Assembly (NCBI GenBank): GCA_937906165.1 | Contig: CALCYA010000141.1 | Coordinates: 1 to 23,994, forward strand | Source of the DNA: an uncultured Bacteroidales bacterium | Lineage (GTDB): Bacteria; Bacteroidota; Bacteroidia; Bacteroidales; Bacteroidaceae | Direction of reading: 5' to 3' | Length of the DNA stretch: 23,994 nucleotides | Part shown: one piece after another, positions 1-8,254 of the stretch | How the letters are laid out: every line of letters begins with the position of its first letter | Numbering within the stretch: position 1 is the first letter of the stretch | Translations under genes and position numbers: made by a program | Notes under the pieces: model-generated | The model's database searches: none | The model's input: the letters and a program-made list of their open reading frames with translations, nothing else | What the model was told of the DNA's origin: nothing

Positions 1-248
1 AAACTGGCACCTCCCCTCAGGCAGAGGAGGAATTTAACTTATGCCGTTTGGGTTGAGAAAAGCAAAACGAGTCAATGACAGTGCAAATATAGAATGACAA
101 TAATATAAGATGAAAAAAGAAAGTTAACAACGGACCTGTCATCTCGACAGTTGAAATGAGGAGATATCTCTAAAATTTATAAAGTAGATATTCTTACTTA
201 AAACTCCTCTGTCTCGGCGATTTTCCTTTGGGTCTATATTATAATTTT
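1..248. other. Intergenic region with repeat-like segments, no gene
   Basis: No open reading frame here looks like a gene. An imperfect hairpin of CCTCC and GGAGG lies at 10-30. A segment at 136-173 (TGTCATCTCGAC, then GAAATGAGGAGATATCTC) has the look of the short dispersed intergenic sequences common in Bacteroidales genomes, and an inversely oriented relative (CTCCTCTGTCTCG) lies at 203-217. On the minus strand a perfect TATATTTG -7 element lies at 84-91 and could drive a gene leaving the window to the left, but I see no good -33 element with it. The repeat reading is inference. Confidence 0.35.
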
Positions 249-277
249 GAGGCTGTGTCACACGATGACACAGCCTC
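249..277 (-). terminator. Hairpin downstream of the sialidase gene
   Basis: A perfect 12-bp stem (GAGGCTGTGTCA with TGACACAGCCTC) closes a 5-base loop, 23 bases past the sialidase stop codon. No clear U-run follows on either strand, so it is a weak intrinsic terminator or a transcript-end stabiliser. Placement just beyond the gene supports the minus-strand assignment. Confidence 0.5.
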
Positions 278-299
278 GAAACTGTTCTACTCAAAAGCA

Positions 300-2438
300 T
301 TATTCTACTGTTACAATACCTTCGTATTTGCCCTCACCGCAGGTGTCGCATTTGTCGGTCAACCTTTCTGTGTATGTAATCTTGCCGACCGCTTTTTCAA
401 TGTTCACAGGAACATATACCATTGAATAGCCGCCTGGCTCTTCCTCATAATATATACCTATATTGCCGTCGGGCAGGATACACATTGATGAGTATGCCGA
501 GCCTCTGTCCGATACCGGAATCTTTTTCCAGCCTTTTGAAAGCTCTGTCGGGGTGTATGTGGCAGGGTCATCGCTCAATGGCTTGTAGAATATCGCTACG
601 TCGCTGCGGCTGTCGCCTGTGGGGACGGACTGGAACAATATGTTGCCAACGAGCAGCGGCTCGCCGTTGGTGTCGTTGCTGCCGAACTTGAGGTCACCCA
701 CCTCGTCGGTGGCTACAGCACCGTCCCAATAACCCTCGGCCTTTTCAAAATTGGTGTAGTGGAATACGTTGAAATAACGTCCGTGTCCCTTGCGGCTGCT
801 CAACAGCACGCTGCCGTCGGGGAGCTCCTCGCATTTGGGCTCGTTGCCGTAAGGTGCCGGACTGTCGTTGAAGTCATTGCCGAGCTCGCCGAGCAGATGC
901 CATGTCTCACCGAAGTCATCGGAGTAGAGCGCATAGTTGTGGTGGCGGTAGCTGGCTGTCTCAACTGCCCACACTGCGCAATAGATACGGTAGTAGTCGC
1001 CCACCTTTATCATCCTGCTCTGTGCCATGCGTCCGGCGCCGATGAACATTGAACCTACATGTGCCTTGCCGTTCTTGTCCTTGAAAAGCGGATATATCTC
1101 GTATGTCACCTCCTTTGGCTGGCTCGCTTCCCACTCTCCGGTCTCCTCATTGTACTTGATGCGAAGGCGTGCCATGCGGTTGGGGTTCTCGGGGTTGTCG
1201 AGGGTTCCTGCACCGTAGTTGCCGTGCCAGCATACGCGGTTGCCGCATACGCTCATCACGAGAATCTCGTTGCGCTCGCGGTCGGCAACGACAGCCGGGT
1301 CACCGAATCCTGTAAGCCATATCTCCTCGGCTTCCTTGCCCACACCGTCGGCAATCTTTACGGGCTCGCTCCATGAATGACCGTCCCACTCGCTGCCACC
1401 CTTGGTGCTATGGCGCATCATAAGGTCAACCTCGCCGAAACCGATGTCATTACCGCATGGGCGGTAGTCGTTGATTGCAAATACATAGCCGTTGGCAGTT
1501 GTTACTATTGCCGGTATACGGTAAGGGATGCCCTTCTCGTCGGGTGAATAAAAAAGGTACTGGTATTTGTTCTCCTTGTCGGCTGTGATGTTTACGGTGA
1601 TATCCATCCCATTTTCTGGCAATGTCTGTTCCGCAACTTCCTTGCCGCCGTTTATGTCGAGTTTCCATCCGCGGTATGTCGTGCCGGTCGCTATGCTGAA
1701 CGTCGCCCCCTTGGGAAGATAGCAGATATGTTTGGCGGCAGGGATGCTCACAAATCCCTCCTGAAGGGTAATGCTGCTGCGGTTGCCGTTTACGGTGATG
1801 TCAATATCGCCTACGCGTGTGTTTGTGTCAAAACTGCCTTCGGTCTGTGTCTCGTAATCAATTGTCAAAGGTCTGGTCATGTCCACGGGGGTTATGTTCC
1901 AGTGGCTGCCGGCATCTTCGCTGCTGTAGAGCTTGATGTTTTGGCCTGCACCGCCGAACATGTTGAAACTTAATCCCTTGTTGTCGGCCGGAGAAATTGC
2001 ATAACTGCCGTCAGCCTGCGGTGTGAGCACGAGAAGTGTTGCGTTTTCGGGCTTGTCAAAAGTGACAGCGGCACCGCTTTGGCTGTTTCCGATGTTAACG
2101 GCGAAGCGTTCGCCAAGTTCGTGGTAGAATAACTTGAATCCGTCGGCGTTGCCTACAAGATACCATATCTCATTTTCCTTGTAATTGCTTTTGCCGCTGG
2201 CAATGGCTGTGGATATTATGTAGCTACCGCTTTCGAGCGGAACACCCGGGTCTATCGCAATCATCGGATATCCTTCCTGTGGTCCTCTTGTCTTTATGGC
2301 ATACCCTTTGTCGCGGTTGTTGGTTATCAGCACTGGGATACCTTTCTTGAGCGATTCGGAGAAGATATTCTCCTGTGCAATGGCTGTCGATATGCCTGCA
2401 AAAAACAGCAGTGCATATAATAAAATGTTTCTTTTCAT
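300..2438 (-). CDS. nanH: Secreted exo-alpha-sialidase, GH33/BNR type
   Basis: This 712-residue protein is predicted to release terminal sialic acid from host glycans. A signal peptide spans about residues 1-22 (MKRNILLYALLFF..., cleavage after AIA). About residues 23-290 form an N-terminal region rich in beta strands that I cannot assign confidently. The catalytic propeller runs from about 300 to 690: the arginine motif YRIPAI at 306-311, the acidic stretch AINDYRP just after it, one clear Asp box (SDDFGETW, 506-513) and a degenerate one (HSTKGGSEW), an ELPDG glutamate near 538, candidate triad arginines near 549 (SSRKG) and 611 (DSRSD), and a candidate nucleophile tyrosine near 649 (SAYSSM). 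An in-frame start lies 69 bases upstream, but the ATG at 2438 puts the signal peptide at the N terminus and lies about 30 bases downstream of the likely transcription start. No nan catabolic genes are adjacent, so it may serve scavenging or unmasking of glycans. Confidence 0.9.
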   Translation of the reverse strand: MKRNILLYALLFFAGISTAIAQENIFSESLKKGIPVLITNNRDKGYAIKTRGPQEGYPMIAIDPGVPLESGSYIISTAIASGKSNYKENEIWYLVGNADGFKLFYHELGERFAVNIGNSQSGAAVTFDKPENATLLVLTPQADGSYAISPADNKGLSFNMFGGAGQNIKLYSSEDAGSHWNITPVDMTRPLTIDYETQTEGSFDTNTRVGDIDITVNGNRSSITLQEGFVSIPAAKHICYLPKGATFSIATGTTYRGWKLDINGGKEVAEQTLPENGMDITVNITADKENKYQYLFYSPDEKGIPYRIPAIVTTANGYVFAINDYRPCGNDIGFGEVDLMMRHSTKGGSEWDGHSWSEPVKIADGVGKEAEEIWLTGFGDPAVVADRERNEILVMSVCGNRVCWHGNYGAGTLDNPENPNRMARLRIKYNEETGEWEASQPKEVTYEIYPLFKDKNGKAHVGSMFIGAGRMAQSRMIKVGDYYRIYCAVWAVETASYRHHNYALYSDDFGETWHLLGELGNDFNDSPAPYGNEPKCEELPDGSVLLSSRKGHGRYFNVFHYTNFEKAEGYWDGAVATDEVGDLKFGSNDTNGEPLLVGNILFQSVPTGDSRSDVAIFYKPLSDDPATYTPTELSKGWKKIPVSDRGSAYSSMCILPDGNIGIYYEEEPGGYSMVYVPVNIEKAVGKITYTERLTDKCDTCGEGKYEGIVTVE

Positions 2439-2473
2439 ATTATTGGTTTTGTTTGTTTTATCGCATCTATTTG

Positions 2474-2505
2474 CAAAATAAATAAAAAAATGGCATAAAA
2501 CCAAC
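2474..2505 (-). promoter_or_regulatory. Putative sialidase promoter
   Basis: Read on the minus strand, a TTG (+ strand 2502-2504) is followed after 21 bases by TATTTTG (2474-2480), one base short of the TAnnTTTG consensus. It lies about 36 bases upstream of the chosen start codon. The region is AT-rich, so chance matches are possible. Confidence 0.4.
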
Positions 2506-2510
2506 AAACC

Positions 2511-2541
2511 TTGTATTTCCTCGCTTTTTGGGCTATCTTCG
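2511..2541 (+). promoter_or_regulatory. Promoter of the WG-repeat lipoprotein gene
   Basis: TTG at 2511-2513, a 20-base spacer, then TATCTTCG at 2534-2541. The expected transcription start is near 2547, which rules out the longer reading with a TTG start at 2528. The promoter is back to back with that of the sialidase gene. Confidence 0.6.
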
Positions 2542-2566
2542 CAATGGTACGTTAAACAGGATGTTT

Positions 2567-4135
2567 ATGAAAGTGAATAAAATCAGTCTGTTTCTGCTTG
2601 TTGCCTGCTTGTTTTCGGTTGCTTGTGGTTCTGCTGCGAGTTATACCAGGCGGTATAATCCCAATGCAAAGAGTCCTTTGCTGGATTTGCCTTTGGAGAA
2701 ACGGTTGGAACTTGCCAGGAAATATCTGAAGGTCGATTATTATGAAAGCAACCCTTATATAGAAGTTCTTGATGCCGAAACCGGGAAATGGGGGCTGATT
2801 GATGCAGGAGGTGCTGAGGTGTTGCCCTGCATCTATGATTATATCTTTGATTTTCATGAGGGGGTTGCTTCGGTTGAACTTGATGGTAAACGTGGATTTA
2901 TTGATGAAGATGCAAAAGTTGTTGTGCCCTGCAAATATGATTATTCCCTAAACTTCAATGATGGCCTTGCTACGGTGTGTCTTAATGGGAAATGGGGCGC
3001 AGTCAATGGTGAAGGCAAGGAGATTATTGCTTGTGTATATAATACCGAGCTGTTTTTTTCGGATGGTATGGCTTTGGCCGGTAGCTTGGAAACCGGTAAA
3101 TATGGTTATATCGATATGCAAGGCAAAGAGGTGGTTCCTTTTAAATATGATTATGCCGGTCCAATCATTGACGGTGTTGCGTGTGTAGCTATTGTTGATG
3201 GTGAAACAGAACGGGTAGGAGTGATAGACAGGGAGGGCAATGAAGTAGTGCCGTGTGGCAGGTATAATTGGATAGGGAATTTTTTGTATGGCTTGGCAGA
3301 AGTTAAACTTAATGGCAAATGTGGATTTGTAGACAAATCGGGTAAAGAAGTCGTTCCTTGTATATATGATGACGGCAGAGCTGTTTCAGATAGTATGTTG
3401 ATGTTGAAGTCAAGTGATAAGTGGGGCTTCTTGAATAATGACGGCAGGGAGGTCATCCCTTTCCTGTATGATGATGCCGAGGCGTATTCAGAGGGGCTTG
3501 CGGCTGTGTGCGTGGGTGATAAATGGGGATTTATTGACAAGGATAACAACACGGTCATTCCTTTTGTGTATGATGATGTGGATGGCTTTGTCGATGGGAT
3601 TGCCGTTGTGTATGTTGATGACAAGTCGGGATGTATTGACAAGAGAGGCAAAGAAATCATTCCGTGCAGATATGATAATGTGCATTATCTTCGCATTTGG
3701 AATCCGAACAACATTACAGGCAAGGGTGTGCTGGAGGTCTGTAAGGAGAGTAGGCATAGAGAAAAGTATGGCATTGTTGACGTGACCGGCAAGACGATTG
3801 TTCCGTGCATGTATGACGATATTGACATCTGTAGTAACGGAATGTTTGTTGTTTACAAAGATTGTAGGTTTGGACTTCTTGATGCGGAAGGAAAACGGTT
3901 GTTGAAATGTGATTATGATGAAATCAGGCTTTTTGCACCGGATTTCTTTCTTGTTGAGGATGAGGAAGGGATGTATGGCGTTTATGACATCTCTGGCAAT
4001 GTGGTTATAAAGGCGATGTATGATGGTATTTCCTATCTTGATGACTTGGGCATATTCGTGTGCGGGACGGAAGAAGAGAATGGTGCTGTTATACGCAGCT
4101 ATTACGATACGTACGGCAATTTCTTAGGTAACTGA
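2567..4135 (+). CDS. WG-repeat lipoprotein, about 12 repeats
   Basis: This 522-residue protein has a lipoprotein signal (MKVNKISLFLLVACLFSVAC). The best lipobox is LVAC at Cys14; SVAC at Cys20 is the alternative. The rest is a tandem array of WG-type repeats (KWGLID, KRGFID, KWGAVN, KYGYID, RVGVID, KCGFVD, KWGFLN, KWGFID, KSGCID, KYGIVD, RFGLLD, MYGVYD), each followed about 15 residues later by a VxPCxYD-like segment. Such repeats fold as beta structures and are thought to mediate binding; no catalytic residues are evident. I chose the ATG at 2567 because AGG lies 6 bases upstream of it; ATG 2561 would add two residues and leave AGG directly against the start. The promoter overlaps the upstream TTG reading. 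Its partner and function are unknown. Confidence 0.85.
   Translation: MKVNKISLFLLVACLFSVACGSAASYTRRYNPNAKSPLLDLPLEKRLELARKYLKVDYYESNPYIEVLDAETGKWGLIDAGGAEVLPCIYDYIFDFHEGVASVELDGKRGFIDEDAKVVVPCKYDYSLNFNDGLATVCLNGKWGAVNGEGKEIIACVYNTELFFSDGMALAGSLETGKYGYIDMQGKEVVPFKYDYAGPIIDGVACVAIVDGETERVGVIDREGNEVVPCGRYNWIGNFLYGLAEVKLNGKCGFVDKSGKEVVPCIYDDGRAVSDSMLMLKSSDKWGFLNNDGREVIPFLYDDAEAYSEGLAAVCVGDKWGFIDKDNNTVIPFVYDDVDGFVDGIAVVYVDDKSGCIDKRGKEIIPCRYDNVHYLRIWNPNNITGKGVLEVCKESRHREKYGIVDVTGKTIVPCMYDDIDICSNGMFVVYKDCRFGLLDAEGKRLLKCDYDEIRLFAPDFFLVEDEEGMYGVYDISGNVVIKAMYDGISYLDDLGIFVCGTEEENGAVIRSYYDTYGNFLGN
2783..4040 (+). repeat. Tandem coding repeats (12 WG units)
   Basis: The units are about 34-45 codons long and keep the pattern K-[WYRC]-G-[FLYI]-[IVL]-D, G-K-E-[VI], [VI]-P-C/F-x-Y-D. 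DNA identity is visible locally (repeated AAATGGGG, TATGATGA and GGCAAAGA) but the units are diverged, which suggests old rather than recent expansion. Confidence 0.8.
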
Positions 4136-4177
4136 TTGGAACAACTGGTATGCCCGTCACTTTTTGCATTCTTGGTA

Positions 4178-4208
4178 TTGTTTTTCCACGCTCTTTGTTT
4201 TATCTTCG
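4178..4208 (+). promoter_or_regulatory. Promoter of rpe-comEC
   Basis: TTG at 4178-4180, a 20-base spacer and TATCTTCG at 4201-4208. The start codon is 21 bases further on, which gives a short leader of about 15 bases. Confidence 0.65.
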
Positions 4209-4229
4209 CAAGTAAATTAAAAAAATATT

Positions 4230-4880
4230 ATGGCACAGATAGTTTCTCCATCACTGTTGTCGGCTAACTTCGGCAACCTGCAAGAGGATTTGAACATGAT
4301 TAACAGTAGTGAGGCCGATTGGCTCCACATTGACATTATGGACGGCGTGTTTGTCCCTAACCTCTCTTTCGGCCCTCCGGTGCTCAAGTATGTGGCCGAG
4401 CTTTGCGAGAAGCCGCTCGATGTACACCTTATGGTTGTCGAACCTATGAAGTATCTGCCTGCGATGAAGGACATCAATGCCCGTATAATGAATATCCACT
4501 ACGAGGCTTGTACCCATCTGCATCGTGCCGTTACCCAGATAAAGGATTCGGGTATGATGGCGGGTGTCACTCTTAACCCCTCTACGCCTGTTTGCCTGCT
4601 CAAGGATATTATTGGCGAACTCGACCTTGTGCTTCTTATGAGCGTGAACCCGGGCTTCGGCGGTCAGAAATTCATCCCGCATACAGTGAACAAGGTAAAG
4701 GAACTGCGCGAGCTTATTGACTCTACAGGTTCAAAGGCCCTCATCGAGGTAGACGGTGGCGTCAACGTGAATACAGGCAAGTTGCTTGCCGACGCCGGCT
4801 CCGACGCGCTCGTTGCGGGTAACGCGGTGTTCAAGGATGCCGACCCGCATGCTGTCATTTCTGCTCTGCGTGCCCTGTAA
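4230..4880 (+). CDS. rpe: Ribulose-phosphate 3-epimerase
   Basis: This cytosolic TIM-barrel enzyme of 216 residues interconverts D-ribulose 5-phosphate and D-xylulose 5-phosphate in the pentose phosphate pathway. Visible family motifs are SPSLLSANFGNL at the N terminus, DWLHIDIMDGVFVPN (metal ligands His33 and Asp35), DVHLM (His66), VTLNPSTP, the phosphate-binding loop VNPGFGGQKF (about 139-148), IEVDGGVN (Asp175) and the second phosphate site at DALVAGNAVF. All four metal ligands are present, including both acid/base aspartates. The length is normal. The start is the ATG just after an A-rich leader. comEC follows after 15 bases, so the two are very likely co-transcribed. Confidence 0.97.
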   Translation: MAQIVSPSLLSANFGNLQEDLNMINSSEADWLHIDIMDGVFVPNLSFGPPVLKYVAELCEKPLDVHLMVVEPMKYLPAMKDINARIMNIHYEACTHLHRAVTQIKDSGMMAGVTLNPSTPVCLLKDIIGELDLVLLMSVNPGFGGQKFIPHTVNKVKELRELIDSTGSKALIEVDGGVNVNTGKLLADAGSDALVAGNAVFKDADPHAVISALRAL

Positions 4881-4895
4881 TCCCGTGGGTATATT

Positions 4896-7007
4896 GTGGC
4901 TGTCACATCTTTTTTAAGGAAGAACCCTCTTTTCAGGTTGGCTTTGCCGCTTATAGCCGGTATAGCCGTCGGTTGGTATTGCGGCATCGAGGTGCCGCAT
5001 ATACTCTTTTTGTCCCTGCTCTCGGTTGTGATGCTCCTTCTGGGGCTGCACCGCGACTCGCCGCGTTGGCTCTTCGGGGCGGCTGCATGCCTGTTCATGT
5101 TCGCGGCCGGGCTGTTTGTCGAGGAACAGGAGGAACTTGCCAAGGCCCCGCAATGGAGTGCCGAGAAGTGTCGTTACAGTGCGCAACTTGTTGAAGAACC
5201 TGTTGAGGGTGCCGCTACTATGAAGGCTCTTGCTGATGTGGAATCGTGTGACTCTTCTGCAGCGGAGGGTGTGCGCAATAGAGGGCGTGCGTATCTCTAT
5301 TTCCCCCGTTCTGTAGAGGCTGAACAGCTGCATGCCGGCAGTAAGGTTCTTCTTGAAGTTAAAATGCGGCCTTTTATAAATGCCGGCAATCCCGCTGAAT
5401 TTGATGTAGAGAGATATTATTATATAAAAGGAGTCTCTGGCTATGCTTTTGTGGGCCGCGATGCCTGGGAGTATGCCGGGGAGGGTAAGCCTTCGCTTTT
5501 TGTGCGTGCCATGAGTGTGCGCGAGAGGGTAGTGGGTTTGTACCGTTTGCTCTCGTTCGAGGACGAGGATTTGGCGCTTCTCTCGGCACTCACGTTAGGC
5601 GAGAAACGCGACTTTCCCAAAGAACTCAAAGAGAACTATTCTGTTGCCGGAGCAAGCCACATCCTTGCTCTCTCGGGAATGCATTTGGGTGTTTTCTATC
5701 TGCTGCTTATAACGCTGTTGCCCTTGCGCGGGACAAACCGCATGCTGTTGCTCGTCAGGGAGCTGCTTGTGGTGCTCCTGCTGTGGGCCTTCGCTTTTGT
5801 GGCAGGACTCTCGCCCTCTATTGTCCGTGCGGCAATACTCTTTACACTTATGTCGGTAGGGCGTTGCCTGCGTCAGGACTCTTCTGCAGTGAGCTCGCTC
5901 TCCTTTGCGGCGATAGTGATGCTGCTCTTCTCGCCGCATCTTCTTTTTGATTTGAGTTTCCAACTCTCTTTTGCGGCTGTGCTCTCAATTCTGCTTCTGT
6001 TGCCTCCTTTGCAGAGTGCGCTGCGGGTGCAGGAACGCGGTGCAGTGTCCCGTTACTTGTTGAATCTTCTCCTGCTCACCGTTGCAGCCCAGCTGGGTAC
6101 ACTGCCTTTTGTTTGGTACAGTTTCGGAGTGTTCCCTGTATATTTCGTGCTTACAAATTTTGTTGTTGTTCCGTTGGCATTCCTGCTGATGACGCTTGCC
6201 GTGGTTGTGTGGGCTCTTGTCTTTGTCTCGTTCCTGCAGCAGGCGGTGGCTGTGCTGCTCAAGCTTGTGGTGGCTGCAATGAACGGGTGTGTCGCATGGA
6301 TCGCCTCTCTGCCCGGCGCATCGTTGGCGCTTCCGCCCATAGGCGCTGTGGGAGCGTGCTGTGTGGCGCTGTTGCTCTTTATGTTGGCTTTCAGTCTTGT
6401 GAACAAGCGCCGATGGCTGCTTGTGCTCTCGGGCAGCTTTGCGGTACTCTCTTTGATATTTCTGTGTTTTACAGCCCCGATTAAAGAAGAGAGTGCTTCT
6501 CTTATTGTCTACAATAACGGTAAGAATCCTCTCCTTCATGCTGTCTGTGGTGACCGTAACTATCTTGTCTCTACAGTGCCGCAGCTTGATGCAGAGTATG
6601 AGTATGTCTCTTCTCCGTTCATCAGACGCGAGAAACTGGATGAGCCTGTATGGGTAAGCGAGGCCTATGCCGATTCTCTTGTGCAGCTGCATGACGGACT
6701 TCTTTCCTTTGACGGTCTGAAGGTGCGAATGGTGGATAATGAGCATTGGAGAGATAATATCTATGTTGAGCCTGCCGATATTGTCATTCTGTGCCGTGGC
6801 TTCTTGGGGCCTATGTCGGAACTTGCTGAGGTCTACCCCACGGGGTGTCTTGTGCTCGATGCATCGTTGTATGCCAACAGCCGTGGCCGCATATTGCGCG
6901 AATGTGCTGCGTTGGGGTTGCAACCGGTAGATATATTGTCGGCCGGAGCGATGAAAGTGGTGTCGCATGGTGATAGTTTCAGCCTTGTACCCATGAGAGG
7001 AAAATAA
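4896..7007 (+). CDS. comEC: ComEC/Rec2-family membrane protein without an intact nuclease-like domain
   Basis: In competent bacteria this family forms the inner-membrane channel for single-stranded DNA uptake. The 703 residues comprise N-terminal helices (about 10-75), a soluble DUF4131-like region (about 80-200, with NPAEFDVERYYY) and the competence domain (about 220-500) with the hallmark HILALSGMH at 255-263 and many membrane helices. A soluble tail follows from about 510 to 703. The tail has no HxHxDH motif, so the metallo-beta-lactamase-like domain found at the C terminus of many ComEC proteins is missing or degenerate. The start is GTG at 4896; no ATG lies near the N terminus. The gene sits 15 bases after rpe. 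A role in natural transformation here is inference, since no other competence gene is in the window. Confidence 0.9.
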   Translation: MAVTSFLRKNPLFRLALPLIAGIAVGWYCGIEVPHILFLSLLSVVMLLLGLHRDSPRWLFGAAACLFMFAAGLFVEEQEELAKAPQWSAEKCRYSAQLVEEPVEGAATMKALADVESCDSSAAEGVRNRGRAYLYFPRSVEAEQLHAGSKVLLEVKMRPFINAGNPAEFDVERYYYIKGVSGYAFVGRDAWEYAGEGKPSLFVRAMSVRERVVGLYRLLSFEDEDLALLSALTLGEKRDFPKELKENYSVAGASHILALSGMHLGVFYLLLITLLPLRGTNRMLLLVRELLVVLLLWAFAFVAGLSPSIVRAAILFTLMSVGRCLRQDSSAVSSLSFAAIVMLLFSPHLLFDLSFQLSFAAVLSILLLLPPLQSALRVQERGAVSRYLLNLLLLTVAAQLGTLPFVWYSFGVFPVYFVLTNFVVVPLAFLLMTLAVVVWALVFVSFLQQAVAVLLKLVVAAMNGCVAWIASLPGASLALPPIGAVGACCVALLLFMLAFSLVNKRRWLLVLSGSFAVLSLIFLCFTAPIKEESASLIVYNNGKNPLLHAVCGDRNYLVSTVPQLDAEYEYVSSPFIRREKLDEPVWVSEAYADSLVQLHDGLLSFDGLKVRMVDNEHWRDNIYVEPADIVILCRGFLGPMSELAEVYPTGCLVLDASLYANSRGRILRECAALGLQPVDILSAGAMKVVSHGDSFSLVPMRGK

Positions 7008-7058
7008 GAGCTTCTGAAAATATTTGGCAAGCTTTTATGTGCTTTGCCCGTTTGTTTG

Positions 7059-7066
7059 TAATTTTG
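7059..7066 (+). promoter_or_regulatory. Putative -7 element of the DHH phosphoesterase gene
   Basis: TAATTTTG is a perfect TAnnTTTG match. No clear TTTG or TTG lies 18-21 bases upstream, so the -33 element is weak or absent. A start near 7072 would leave only 5 bases before ATG 7077, but about 40 before ATG 7113. Confidence 0.5.
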
Positions 7067-7112
7067 CTTCATTAAGATGATTAATTACGGTAGTAAATGT
7101 AAACTTGGTAAT

Positions 7113-8144
7113 ATGCTTGATAATCTGATATTGCAGGAAAATATTGATGCGGTGGCTTCCATAATTGAGAGCGGCAACCGCTTTGTCGTGCTGTCCCACA
7201 AAAATCCGGATGGCGATGCTGTGGGCTCTTCCATTGCGCTGATGCTCTATCTGCGCAGCCGTGGCAAGGAGGTGGTTGTTGTACTCCCGAACCGTTTCCC
7301 GGAGTTCTTGTCGTGGTTGCCGTCGGCCGATGAAGTGCTTTTCTATGATACCGACACCGAGAATGCGAAAGCGGCCTTTGAGACTGCTGATGCATTCTTC
7401 TGCCTCGATTTCAATCTCCTTTCCCGCATAGGTGAAGCCGGTGAGGTGGTAGCGGCTCTTGATGCGCCTAAGGTGCTGATAGACCATCATCCGCAGCCGT
7501 CGCAGGAGTTCTCTGTATCAATCTCGCATCCCGAGGCTTGTTCGACAGCGGAGCTTGTATTCCGGGTTATTGGCAGGCTCTCCGGCATTGCTGCCGTTTC
7601 ATGCGAAATGGCCCAGGCAATATATACCGGCATGATGACCGATACAGGTGCATTTGCATATGCTTCGACGCGTAAGGATATATACATCATTATAGCGCAT
7701 CTGCTTGAGAAAGGCATTGACAAGGACCTGATATATCGCAAGGTGTTCTACAACCATTCATTATCACGTATACGTCTCATGGGTTACGTGCTTTATGATA
7801 AACTCAAATACTTCAGTAAGTACAATGCGGCGCTCATCACTCTGTCGCATCAGGAACTTATGCGTTTCTATGCACAGAAGGGTGATACCGAAGGATTGGT
7901 CAACCAGGCTCTGCAGATGAAAGGGGTGCGTTTCTCCTGCTTCTTTCGCGAAGAGGTTCCAGGCAAAATCAATGTCTCTTTGCGCAGTGTGGATGATTTT
8001 CCTTGCAATGCTGTCGCGGCAGAGTTTTTCAACGGTGGCGGGCATAAGAATGCTTCGGGCGGTGAACTCCATTGTACAATGGATGCGGCAGTGGAACTTT
8101 TCAAGTCGGCATTGCAGAAATATAAAAGAGAACTTACGGAGTGA
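7113..8144 (+). CDS. nrnA: DHH-family phosphoesterase (NrnA/RecJ-like)
   Basis: The protein (343 residues from ATG 7113) is predicted to be a manganese-dependent nanoRNase, degrading very short oligonucleotides or pAp, in the cytosol. DHH-domain motifs are all visible: SHKNPDGDAVGS (His29, Asp33, Asp35), CLDFN (Asp99), the signature DHH at 124-126, and TGMMTDTGAF (Asp177). The DHHA1 substrate-binding motif GGGHKNASGG is at 308-317. An ATG at 7077 would add 12 residues, but it lies almost on the predicted transcription start and family members usually begin as here (MLxxLI...). NrnA and the related cyclic dinucleotide phosphodiesterases cannot be separated by sequence inspection alone; there is no membrane or PAS segment, which favours the NrnA type. 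Confidence 0.88.
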   Translation: MLDNLILQENIDAVASIIESGNRFVVLSHKNPDGDAVGSSIALMLYLRSRGKEVVVVLPNRFPEFLSWLPSADEVLFYDTDTENAKAAFETADAFFCLDFNLLSRIGEAGEVVAALDAPKVLIDHHPQPSQEFSVSISHPEACSTAELVFRVIGRLSGIAAVSCEMAQAIYTGMMTDTGAFAYASTRKDIYIIIAHLLEKGIDKDLIYRKVFYNHSLSRIRLMGYVLYDKLKYFSKYNAALITLSHQELMRFYAQKGDTEGLVNQALQMKGVRFSCFFREEVPGKINVSLRSVDDFPCNAVAAEFFNGGGHKNASGGELHCTMDAAVELFKSALQKYKRELTE

Positions 8145-8191
8145 TTTTTATGATTATTTATCTATGCTGAAACGGTTTTTTCCCTTTTGTT

Positions 8192-8221
8192 TTTGTATCT
8201 TCGCAAAAAGTTGTAATTTTG
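8192..8221 (+). promoter_or_regulatory. Promoter of the DUF4827-type gene and glmM
   Basis: TTTG at 8192-8195, an 18-base spacer and a perfect TAATTTTG at 8214-8221. A second -7-like box, TATCTTCG, lies at 8196-8203, so tandem start sites are possible. The leader is about 30 bases for the downstream box. Confidence 0.5.
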
Positions 8222-8254
8222 AGAGTTTTAAAAGGATATTACCGTAGTTTTTAG

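Noticed and set aside
2528..2566. TTG start for the WG-repeat protein
   Set aside because: This reading includes the promoter -7 box and would place residues ahead of the signal peptide.
3151..3660. 169-residue frame on the minus strand
   Set aside because: It is antisense to the WG-repeat array; its own repeats (SLPSLS, NPHLS) mirror the repeats of the sense gene.
5985..6968. 327-residue frame on the minus strand
   Set aside because: It lies wholly antisense to comEC, has a Q-, H- and R-rich composition without domains, and results from the codon bias of the real gene.
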